A DNA stretch of 64,000 nucleotides. Source: DASTFP01 sp963744345 (GTDB lineage Bacteria > Verrucomicrobiota > Verrucomicrobiia > Chthoniobacterales > Terrimicrobiaceae). Position numbers and translations under genes: made by a program. Position 1 is the first letter of the stretch; the number at the start of each line of letters is the position of its first letter. The stretch spans positions 1 to 64,000 of the forward strand of contig CAVUTD010000016.1 of the NCBI GenBank assembly GCA_963744345.1, given 5' to 3'. Shown here one piece after another: positions 26,257 to 33,845 of the stretch. A model generated the notes under the pieces. The model was not told the DNA's origin. It saw only the letters and a list, made by a program, of their open reading frames with translations, and did no database searches.

Positions 26257-27801
26257 ATGATGGGAAACGACGTCTTGATCATCGGCGCTGGCCCTTCCGG
26301 GCTGTTCGCCGCCGCCGAACTCGCCCGCCACGGAGTGGAAGCGCGGCTCATCGAGCGGGAGGTGCGGCCGCACCGCGAGGCGCGCGCCACGGCGATTCAG
26401 CCCGGCACCCTCGAGATCCTGGATTCCGTCGGCCTGTTGCCGCCGTTCCTCGATGCCGCCGAGCACGTCCGGTGTTCCCGCCTGTACGGTCCGGACATGG
26501 CCGAGCTTGGCGCCATGAGCTACGATGGCATCGACTGCCGCTGCAAATTCCAGTGCAGCCTGCCGCAATACGAGACCCAGCGGATCCTCGAGGCCCATCT
26601 CGCGTCGCTCAGAGGGGTGGTCGAGCGCGGGGTCACGGCGACTAAGGTGGAGGCGGAGGTGGACGGGGTCCTCGTCGAACTCGTCCACGCGGACGGCGGG
26701 GCGGAGACGGTCCGTCCGAGCGTCGTCATCGGGGCGGGCGGGGCGCACAGCGTCACGCGCCATTCGATGAGCAAGCCGCTCGAGGGCGCCACCTACCGAG
26801 GGCATTTCCTGGTCGCCGACATCGCGATGCCGGCGCCGTTCCCGCGCGAGGAGGCCGGCGTCGTCTGCGGTCCGGATGGCCTGCTGCTGCTCGCGCCGCT
26901 CCCCGGCGGGCGCTGGATCAGTTTCCAGGACCTGGAAGAGGAGGTGGAGACCGTATCCGCCGAAGACGTCGTCGCCCGGGTCGAGGTACGGCTCGGTGGG
27001 AAATATCGACCCACCGACGTCGCCTGGTTCACGCCGTTTCGGATGCACCGGCGGATCGTCTCGCGCCTGGCGGATGGCCGTCGTTTCCTGATCGGGGACG
27101 CCGCTCACCTGTCGAGCCCGTTCGGCGGCGAAGGGCTCAACTCGGGCCTGCATGACGGCTACGACCTCGCGTGGAAGCTCGCGCTCGTCCTGCGCGGCCA
27201 CGCGCGTCGGTCGCTGCTCGACGATTATGTGGCGGAGCGCCTGATCGCGGACCGCCACGTTCTTGACGTCTCCGACCAGGTGCACACTTCGATCATCGAC
27301 ATCGCGGACACCCTCCGGCAGGGCCGCGAGGTGCATGCCGCGGTCGTAGACCCGATCACGGCCGCGCTGCAGTGCAACGCGCGCGCCATGATCGACGTCG
27401 ACTACGCGGGAAGCCCGCTCATCGCCGACTACGGAAGAAGCGGGGCAGGCATCGAGGGGCCGCATCCTGGGCAGCGCTACCCGGACTGGACGCGGCTCGG
27501 TGAAACGTCACACCACGTGCTCGTTTTTGGGCCCGTCACAGACGCCGCGTCGCTCGCACGGTTGGGCCGACGCTGGTCCAAGCTCGTGCAGATCTCTCAC
27601 AACCCCAGTGTCGATCCCGTCCGGGCTGGCCTCCCGGCGGGCGGCGTGATCATGATCCGCCCCGATGGCCACATCGGCTTCAGGTTTCCGTCCGCCCAAG
27701 CGGGGGCGCTCACGGCGCTCGACCGCCACCTCTCTTCGTATCTGATTCCGGACCCAGCGGTAGGTCCAGTCGAAGAGGCGACAGCGGACATCAATGGATG
27801 A
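26257..27801 (+). CDS. FAD-dependent aromatic monooxygenase (PheA/TfdB-type)
   Basis: Cytoplasmic flavoprotein hydroxylase, 514 residues, using NAD(P)H and O2 on an aromatic or polyketide substrate. The N-terminal FAD fold has DVLIIGAGPSGLFAAAELA (GxGxxG) and a second-strand Glu (ARLIEREVRPH). The DG-like motif is in VIGAGGAHSVTR. The GD motif is FLIGDAAHLSSPFGGEGLN, followed by LHDGYDLAWKLALV. A thioredoxin-like C-terminal domain completes it. The ATG at 26257 follows AGGGAG. The gene is visibly richer in GC than its neighbours and uses G/C-ending codons heavily, which points to horizontal gain, perhaps from Actinomycetota or Proteobacteria. A truncated SDR gene follows at once. Confidence 0.9.
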   Translation: MMGNDVLIIGAGPSGLFAAAELARHGVEARLIEREVRPHREARATAIQPGTLEILDSVGLLPPFLDAAEHVRCSRLYGPDMAELGAMSYDGIDCRCKFQCSLPQYETQRILEAHLASLRGVVERGVTATKVEAEVDGVLVELVHADGGAETVRPSVVIGAGGAHSVTRHSMSKPLEGATYRGHFLVADIAMPAPFPREEAGVVCGPDGLLLLAPLPGGRWISFQDLEEEVETVSAEDVVARVEVRLGGKYRPTDVAWFTPFRMHRRIVSRLADGRRFLIGDAAHLSSPFGGEGLNSGLHDGYDLAWKLALVLRGHARRSLLDDYVAERLIADRHVLDVSDQVHTSIIDIADTLRQGREVHAAVVDPITAALQCNARAMIDVDYAGSPLIADYGRSGAGIEGPHPGQRYPDWTRLGETSHHVLVFGPVTDAASLARLGRRWSKLVQISHNPSVDPVRAGLPAGGVIMIRPDGHIGFRFPSAQAGALTALDRHLSSYLIPDPAVGPVEEATADING

Positions 27802-27839
27802 TTCCCTCACGTCTCGTCGACTCCCGGAGACTTCAGCCG

Positions 27840-27955
27840 ATGCATGACCACGCCAGTCGATTCAGCCTGCAGGGCAAAAGGGCCCTGGTCACGGGCGCCT
27901 CACGGGGCATCGGCGCAGAAATCGCGACCGTTTTCGCCAACGCCGGAGGGACGGC
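27840..27955 (+). pseudogene. Short-chain dehydrogenase/reductase, N-terminal fragment
   Basis: The ATG at 27840 starts MHDHASRFSLQGKRALVTGA and continues SRGIGAEIATVFANAGG, the classic TGxxxGIG nucleotide-binding start of SDR enzymes. After about 38 residues the sequence breaks into the end of an oppositely oriented aldo/keto reductase. The DNA has the same high GC as the monooxygenase upstream, so both probably arrived together and the SDR was cut at about 27955. Confidence 0.8.
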
Positions 27956-27967
27956 GCCACGCGCCCT

Positions 27968-28605
27968 TCACAACTTATTCTGGAACTGCAAGTGGCCGCG
28001 AACCAACATATTATGGTGTTTGTGGTGAAAGTAAGGGAAATCCAAATCGCCGCCAGCAAAGGCCCCGAGACCGGTCATCTTCTCCAGCTTTTCCGGATAG
28101 CGAGCCCCTTGCACCGTGATCTTGGAGGCGGCGGTATCGATGTCACGGAGATCGTCCGGCGTGAGTTCGACTGAGACTGCCCCGATGTTCTCCTCCAAGC
28201 GATGCAGCTTCGTGGTGCCTGGGATCGGAACAATCCATGGCTTCTGGGCAAGCAGCCAAGCGAGCGCGATCTGGGCGGGTGTCGCCTTCTTCCTTTCTGC
28301 GATGCTGCCGAGCAGGTTAATCAGGGCCTGATTCGCCTTGAGAGCCTCCGGCGTGAAGCGAGGCAGGGTGCTGTGGAAGTCGGAGCTGTCGAAGTTCGCG
28401 TTTTCCTCGATCTTGCCCGTGAGGAAGCCCCTGCCCAAAGGGCTGTAGAGGACAAAGCCGATTCCGAGCTCCTCAAGGGTCGGTATCACTTCCTTCTCAG
28501 GAGCTCTCGTCCACAGCGAGTATTCGCTCTGAAGAGCAGTGAGCGGCTGGACTGAGTGTGACACCTTCATCGCTTCGACCACCCAGTGGCTCATGCCGAG
28601 CATCG
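27968..28605 (-). pseudogene. Aldo/keto reductase, C-terminal fragment
   Basis: This is the second half of an NADPH-dependent aldo/keto reductase: QPLTALQSEYSLWTRAPEKE, GIGFVLYSPLGRGFLTGKI, AERKKATPAQIALAWLLAQ, WIVPIPGTTKLHRLEENIGA and ARYPEKLEKMTGL. The N-terminal part with the catalytic Asp-Tyr-Lys-His residues is missing: upstream of LGMSHWVVEAMK (about 28605) the frame is not AKR-like. At the 3' end the natural stop is lost and the frame reads on into junction sequence to 27968. Both ends are therefore broken. An intact relative lies at 39924-40889. Confidence 0.8.
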
Positions 28606-28923
28606 ATGAGGCGCACTCGAGCCAGGGCGGCAGTTGTTGTCTGAGGTAAGATACCTTGGCCCCAGCGCGCTGGATATTGGTTTCGGCAGTGCAAGCAGAT
28701 AGCCAATCGCGAGCCTTTTCTTTGGCAATAATTTGCGGTTGACGATTGCACGCTTGCATCCCGCCTTGGAAAGCAGCAACTTAGCAAGCATTGCCTACGA
28801 AGGCCAAATCCTCAGTCAGCAGTTGCGCGCAGGAACCGCCGCAATCCAAAGCGGTATCCCTCTCGCTAATCAGCGGCCACCCCGCAAGGCGAGCAGGCCG
28901 AGGCGGTAAATGGCGGTAAAGCG
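28606..28923. other. Junction region, no supported gene
   Basis: About 320 bases between the broken aldo/keto reductase and the terminase genes. Some minus-strand frames are open but do not resemble a protein. It probably contains an insertion junction. Confidence 0.35.
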
Positions 28924-29382
28924 ATGCCAGTTCTCCGGAATTCCAGGCACGAGAAATTCGCGCTGATCGTCGCCCAAGGGAAAACCCGATCTGAGGCGTA
29001 TCGGGAAGTAACAGGGAGTGCTAAGAACGCAGACGCTAACGCCGACAACTGGCTAAATGCGCCAGGGGTGCGCGAACGCATTGCTGAGCTAAAAGCGCAG
29101 ACCGCCGAGGAGTGCGGGATGGAGCGCTTGGACTACGCGAGGTCATTGGTGGCCATGTATCAATCGCCGCCGTCGGCCGCTTCAATGGATAACCCGCTTT
29201 GCGACGTCGTCCATACCAAGTCCGGTCCGCGCCCGGTGTTCCCCTCCAAGATCTCGGTTGGAAGCGAACTGGCCAAGCTTTGCAACTGGCATAAGGAGAC
29301 TACCAAACTTGAGGCGGGCGGCAGCATTCTTTCGTTCCTTGACAAGGTGTTCGGGCGTGAAGATCCAGCGGTACGATCCTAG
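28924..29382 (+). CDS. Phage terminase small subunit-like protein
   Basis: A 152-residue DNA-packaging-type protein. The N-terminal helix-turn-helix region (RHEKFALIVAQGKTRSEAYREVTG, then NADNWLNAPGVRERIAEL) is typical of terminase small subunits, which bind the pac/cos site. The middle helix EECGMERLDYARSLVAMYQSP and the C-terminal domain (KISVGSELAKLCNWHKETTK) fit as well. The end overlaps the start of the large subunit gene, the usual phage order. The frame is intact. No other phage structural gene is nearby, as in phage satellites that keep a terminase small subunit to redirect packaging. Confidence 0.75.
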   Translation: MPVLRNSRHEKFALIVAQGKTRSEAYREVTGSAKNADANADNWLNAPGVRERIAELKAQTAEECGMERLDYARSLVAMYQSPPSAASMDNPLCDVVHTKSGPRPVFPSKISVGSELAKLCNWHKETTKLEAGGSILSFLDKVFGREDPAVRS

Positions 29383-30968
29383 GGATATCGAGGCATTTCA
29401 GGACCCGATTTGGAGAATCTCTAATCTCTACTCGATCAGGATCCGCGATGGCAGCGTGATACGCTTTCGCCCGCGGCCTCAGCAACTCGCGGTACTCGAG
29501 ATGCTTTTCGTTCATCGACACAAGCGGATCATCATTCTCAAGGCAAGGCAGATCGGTTTCAGCACGCTGCTTGGGCTCGTCTGCTGCGATCAGCTTTGCT
29601 TCAACCCCGGGCAGCAAATAAGCTTGATCGACCAAACGCTCGAGGACGCGCGCCAGAAGTTGAAAAACATTTGTTGTTCTGGCCTACGATTCGATGGCCG
29701 CGGAGCTAAGGGCCGGGTTGCCGATAATACGTTCGAACACTGGCGAAGTTTGCGTCAAGTATAGTCGCTTTGAAGAGGCTAAGGCTTCAGTGTTGTATGC
29801 CGGCACGCATAGCAGGGGCGGCAGCAACAGCCTTGTTTGGGTTAGCGAGTGGGGCACGATTCAGGCCACGGACGTTGCGCGTTCGGAGGAAATTCTGACG
29901 GGAGCTCTCCCCTCGGTCGGCGACGGAATCTGCGTTATTGAAACCACCTGGCGCGGCGGACGCCACGGGCATCTGTGGGGGTTGGTTAAGCAGGCCTTGG
30001 AGACACCCAAAGAGCAGAAGGGACCGCTCGACTGGCGACTCGCCTTTTTCCCATGGTACGAGGATCCTGGCTATTGCGACGCACTACCGCGGCCACTTAG
30101 CGTTGAGACCAGGCGATACTTCGAGGGTAAGCCAGGGCTTAGTCTTAGCCCCGGGCAAATGAGTTGGTACCAGCGCAAGCGCGACGAGTTGGGTATGTTC
30201 ATCCTGCGCGAATATCCGAGCACTCTCGAGGAGTGTTTTCAAAGCCCGGTTGAGGGCGCTATCTATGCGGACTTGATCGACAAGCTTCGGGCCGAGGGCG
30301 CGATCGGACCTTGGAAAGTCGACCGCTCGTCCCTGGTCCACACGTGCTGGGACTTGGGGAGCCCGATCAACACGGTGGTCTGGTATTTCCAGGTCGCGGC
30401 GGGCGAGATTCGCTTTATCGACATCGACATGGATCTCGATCTGACGCCCGTCGAGCGTGTGTCTCGCATGTTGACCAAGGGCTATTTGTATGGCAGTCAC
30501 TTCCTGCCGCACGACGCCATGGCCACCCAGAAGAGTGGGCGAACGTTTTTGATGGAACTCACGGAAGCCAGGTTGGCTAACGTCAAAGCCGTCCCGAGGA
30601 CATATGACGTCTGGATCGGCATAAACAGATTGCGGGGAATATTGCCCCGCTTTAGTTTTCGCGTCCCGGAATGTGAGCGTGGACTCGAGGCTCTATGCGT
30701 TTATCACACGGTCCGCGAGACATCGACGGGCATAGCGCGCGACGAACCCTGCCACGATGCGAGCTCGCACGCCTGCGACGCACTTCGAGTGCTCGCTGAG
30801 GCCGAGGCTGCCCATATGTTGGGCAGCGCAGGTTCGACACCGAATATTCGCCGGCAGCCACTGACGGTTCGGACCGGTTTTCGAGGCGATGCTCACGGCT
30901 ACTCGGAGCCCGATATTCTGGAACGGTTCTTTGGCAGGCCGAGACCCAATGTACGGGTGATCCGCTGA
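29357..30968 (+). pseudogene. Phage terminase large subunit, one frameshift
   Basis: ATPase/nuclease that pumps phage DNA into capsids. The GTG at 29357 overlaps the small-subunit gene. Residues 40-80 hold FRPRPQQLAVLEML and the Walker A-type HKRIIILKARQIGFST. An extra T near 29673 shifts the frame (LKNI then VVLAYDSMAAEL). After restoration the protein continues with NSLVWVSEWG (Walker B-like) and VIETTWRG. The nuclease part has the acidic residues in VHTCWDLGSP, IRFIDIDMD, LPHDAMA, and SHACDALRVLAEAE. Total about 535 residues, normal for the family. The indel makes the gene non-functional unless it is an assembly error. A short homologous fragment lies at 14085-14177. Confidence 0.8.
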
Positions 30969-31312
30969 GTGACCGCCCTGATAACATCATATAATCATCA
31001 AAAGCGCAGTTCTCGGGCTTCTACTTGAGCGACAACGACTTATTTTTCAGACCGAGTCCAATATTTGCGATTATACAAGTTTTTTGAGCTATGTGTAGAT
31101 TTGCTATTTTGGTTAAAAGACCGGGAATAAGCGACTTGCTACAATACAGCTGTCGGTAGTGTTGCCTAAAATGCGGACACCTTTTCGATGGTTTTCCTGA
31201 GTTCGAGGGCGATGAGCCAAAATCATGACGCTTGATGTCTTTCCGCTTGATTGCATCAAGGAAGTCATGAACTCAGCGCGGCCTCAAGGCATCATCTTTG
31301 TAAATAACCTTA
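30969..31312. other. AT-richer intergenic region
   Basis: About 340 bases with no gene. The base composition is more AT-rich than the flanks. It ends at the 7-base repeat AACCTTA (31306-31312) that borders the IS1595-type element. Confidence 0.4.
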
Positions 31313-32049
31313 GGGTCTTTCCTAGATTAGAGGTGAGGAGCCGAGGTTAGTGATGAGGAGGTTGAAGAGGTTATCATGGCGATGATTGAAGCGCCATTCG
31401 GTTTCTTTGAGGTGGTCATAGAAGTACTCCCAGCGAACGCCGCGAAGCTTTGCCAGGCGCAGTTTGGCGTAGCTCCAGAAGGACTCAATGCCGTTGATAT
31501 GACGATGCTTTCTGGCAATTCATTGTCGTGATGGTGGATGCGATGGTGCTTATAGCCTTCCAGCACCAATCCGTCGTAGGCGCGCCAGCCATCGGTGTAG
31601 ATCGTGCTCTTGCGGGGAAGCACCTGGCCGCGGATCACCTCGATCAATTCAGCCTTCGAGCAGTTCATGACCGGAGAGCAGAAGACTTTTCCCTTCCTCT
31701 TGAGCAGACCGATGACAGCAACTTTTCGGCCCGATCCTCGGCCTCGGCGCCCGCGCACTCGACGCGGCCCGAAATAGCTTTCATCCACCTCGACGCTTCC
31801 AGTAAAAGGAGCGGCTTCGCCTTTGGCCATTTCCAGCACGCGAGCCCGCAGCAACCCGTAAAGACGATGCGTGGTATTCTTGTTTAAGCCCGTCAATTTA
31901 CTTGCTGTCAGTGCTCCAACATCCGCGCAATACATCTTCAAAACCTGTCGAAATTCCCGCTCCGAAACGTGCGCCCGCTTCAAATATCTGTTTCTCACTG
32001 TTTTCCAATTGCTTATACAGCTCCTTACTGTGTAATCTAGGAAAGACCC
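31313..32049 (-). mobile_element. IS1595-family insertion sequence, 737 bp
   Basis: The terminal inverted repeat GGGTCTTTCCTAGATTA at 31313-31329 has an exact complement at 32033-32049. The element is flanked by a direct repeat AACCTTA (31306-31312 and 32050-32056). IS1595 elements usually make 8-base duplications, so 7 bases is slightly short or one base has changed. The transposase gene inside is frameshifted. Confidence 0.85.
31322..31998 (-). pseudogene. IS1595-family transposase, frameshifted
   Basis: DDE-type transposase with the ISXO2-like domain. The intact part (31998 to about 31518) has an N-terminal recruiting domain (VSEREFRQVLKMYCAD, GALTASKLTGLNKNTTHRL), then GSVEVDESYFGPRRVRG (first Asp), KVAVIGLLKRKGKVF, and IYTDGWRAYDGLVLEG (second Asp). 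One missing base near 31518 shifts the frame. The restored tail reads RKHRHINGIESFWSYAKLRL (catalytic Asn/His and Glu), then RGVRWEYFYDHLKETEWRF, ending LLITNLGSSPLI with TAG at 31322. The copy is therefore inactive unless the indel is an error. Confidence 0.85.
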
Positions 32050-32326
32050 AACCTTATTGCGGTGATCCGTGTGCCAGCGATTGCCAATGCCAAAATCAGC
32101 AGCTTAGTCGCTTTCTTGCCAACCCACTTGGATTTCCGGTTCCTGGTCGAGGGTAGGCGCTGCGATAGACCAGTTGGCATCCCGGCGAATCGTTAAACAA
32201 CACCTTCAGGACAGTCTGCCGAGTTTGCGGAAAGAAGGGGCGAAGTCTATACGAAAGCAGGAACTATGGCGACGCTCCGTGCCCGTCGTCCGACAAGTTT
32301 AAAAGGCAAGATGTTGAGGCAAACCC
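32050..32326. other. Intergenic
   Basis: About 275 bases; no gene or RNA recognised. Confidence 0.4.
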
Positions 32327-33211
32327 TCAAGTCCCCGGCGGGGGTTTATATTCAAACCCGGTGATGACTACCTCCTGTCTTCCCTGTGGTGCCTTGCCAT
32401 GCATCAGCCAAAGATTAAAGTGAAATCGCTCCCAGCCGTGAGAAGGGATCAAGTTCTTAAAATCGCTGTTTGTTGCGTCGAGTTTTGCCAAAGCTTTTTC
32501 TAGCGGCGGTAGTGTGGCGAAAGAGTATCTGTCTTGATAGACGGCGAACGTCGCTACTTTTTTTCCCGGCTCTTTTGCGTCCGGTAACCAATCCAGGGTG
32601 ACAGTAATATTCGAAATTCCCTGAGGGATGTTGAAATAGAGTCCTGGTGGTCTAGAATCCCACGGCTGCAGCATAAATTGCGCGTTGGAATTGGCGCCGC
32701 GGAGGACCTCGAGTGCGTCAATTTCACGCTGGACATTGGGGCCTTCGATTGGAGGAGCCGCCGTGAACTGATAGGTGAACATGCCGAAAACCACGTTACG
32801 ATCGAGGCCAGCGAACCCACCTGTCATGCCTGTTCCCGCCGACGCCAAGTATCTGCCGTATCCCAGGTTATCCATCAAGCACACCTCGGAGGTCCGCCAG
32901 CTTTTGTACTTATTGTTGGGAGGCTCAATTGCCAACTCGAGTTCTGTGCTCTTGTAAATCGTAACCAGGTACGGATCGAAAACCGTGCCCATTTCGGGTT
33001 CGTTGGGGTTTTTCCCGCCCCAGACGTACGGACCGGACTCCTTGCTCCAATGGAAATTGGTCCACCATTTATAGCCGGCAAAATCGATCAGAGGATTGTT
33101 ACTCGGGCAGCATTGAATTGCCTGAGGGTTGAAAATCCAGTCATGGGCCATATGAGGATCGTCCTGGTCGAGACGGAGCTCGGAATCGAGAGCTGGGGAT
33201 GTAGATATCAT
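32327..33211 (-). CDS. GH16-like beta-jelly-roll protein
   Basis: A 294-residue protein that resembles the GH16-like concanavalin-type fold of uncharacterised plant- or bacterium-associated proteins. Early strands include FAGYKWWTNFHWSKESGPYVWGG. The middle has LGYGRYLASAGTGMTGGF and LDRNVVFGMFTYQF. The core region is REIDALEVLRGANSNAQFML, where the usual EIDxE motif reads EIDALE, keeping the two Glu. The C-terminal strands are ITVTLDWLPDA and FHFNLWLMHGKAP. No signal peptide is found. The substrate is unknown; beta-glucans are typical for GH16. Its location just inside the right att-like repeat makes it the last gene of the putative island. Confidence 0.6.
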   Translation of the reverse strand: MISTSPALDSELRLDQDDPHMAHDWIFNPQAIQCCPSNNPLIDFAGYKWWTNFHWSKESGPYVWGGKNPNEPEMGTVFDPYLVTIYKSTELELAIEPPNNKYKSWRTSEVCLMDNLGYGRYLASAGTGMTGGFAGLDRNVVFGMFTYQFTAAPPIEGPNVQREIDALEVLRGANSNAQFMLQPWDSRPPGLYFNIPQGISNITVTLDWLPDAKEPGKKVATFAVYQDRYSFATLPPLEKALAKLDATNSDFKNLIPSHGWERFHFNLWLMHGKAPQGRQEVVITGFEYKPPPGT

Positions 33212-33845
33212 AGAATGTCAGGGAGCTTTAAGCCGAGGAGTTGAATATGGAACTGAGAGGATTGGCCAGACATAGAGTGTTTGCCCGATTTTACTTTCCG
33301 CCCTTTGCAATGAAGTAAGCGTCTTCTTCTTGAATCATAACTGCGAAGACAAAGTGACGAATAGCGCTGGATGCGAGACGAGGTGGCCGACACGCCCGAC
33401 AAATGGGCTGCTCAATATGGCGAAACAGAGCAAAGAAAATGGAAGGTGGATCGAAACCATCGCGGCCGTACCAATTCGCCCGCCTAGAGGCGGCCCTTAA
33501 AGCGCCGGCGAACCCGCGAGCGGTTGTAGGACCAGTCGAAAAGAGCCAAGCAAAATGCTTCAAATGATTTTCGGACACTTTCGGACACGAGGTTTGCGCA
33601 TATTTGCGAAATTTCTGTAAGAGTCGTAATCGCCCACAAAGCAGCTTACGTGCTTAATTTCTGCGTTTTAACTCGGTTTTCGCGCAATCCAAAACACGCC
33701 CCCCAGCGGGTTCGAGCCCGCCGCCGGCAGAGCAAGCCAGCGCGGAACTTCCTCTGTTGTTCTCAAAGCCCTGGCGAAGACAGCTAAACTGAACCGCGGA
33801 TCAGGCGGATGGATGCAAGCTGCAAGGATTCGGAGGGATCATAAG
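33212..33845. other. Intergenic containing the right island end
   Basis: No supported gene. A short direct repeat TTTCGGACAC is seen at about 33570-33587. The tRNA-Leu 3'-end copy lies at 33706-33729, and the antiporter gene ends (convergent) at 33846. Confidence 0.45.
33706..33729 (+). repeat. Putative attR: copy of tRNA-Leu 3' end
   Basis: GCGGGTTCGAG followed by CCCGCCGCCGGCA matches the last 25 bases of tRNA-Leu (9566-9590) except for one missing T in the T-loop. Orientation is the same as the tRNA. No 5' part of a tRNA lies upstream, so it is a fragment, as left by tRNA-targeted integration. An independent tRNA remnant is the alternative. Confidence 0.6.

Larger units (their letters stand above)
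9591..33729 (+). mobile_element. Putative degenerate genomic island or phage-satellite relic
   Basis: The interval lies between the 3' end of tRNA-Leu and a same-orientation copy of that 3' end. It starts with a tyrosine integrase, has a primase-helicase near the integrase end, and has a terminase small/large pair near the other end. This layout is known from integrated phages and phage-inducible satellites. The middle, however, contains many non-phage genes (FUSC transporter, glycosyltransferase, hydrolases, FAD monooxygenase) and many truncated genes. It is therefore either a composite of several insertions or a very old element. No capsid, tail, lysis or repressor gene is recognisable. Confidence 0.5.

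Noticed and set aside
26236..27465. 409-residue minus-strand frame opposite the monooxygenase
   Set aside because: Long antisense frames are expected in GC-rich genes; no family features are seen.
1..33700. Frameshifts explained as general sequencing error
   Set aside because: The right half of the same window has about 25 intact genes, including valS, glmS and the DNA ligase; error alone would not spare them. Single sites may still be errors.
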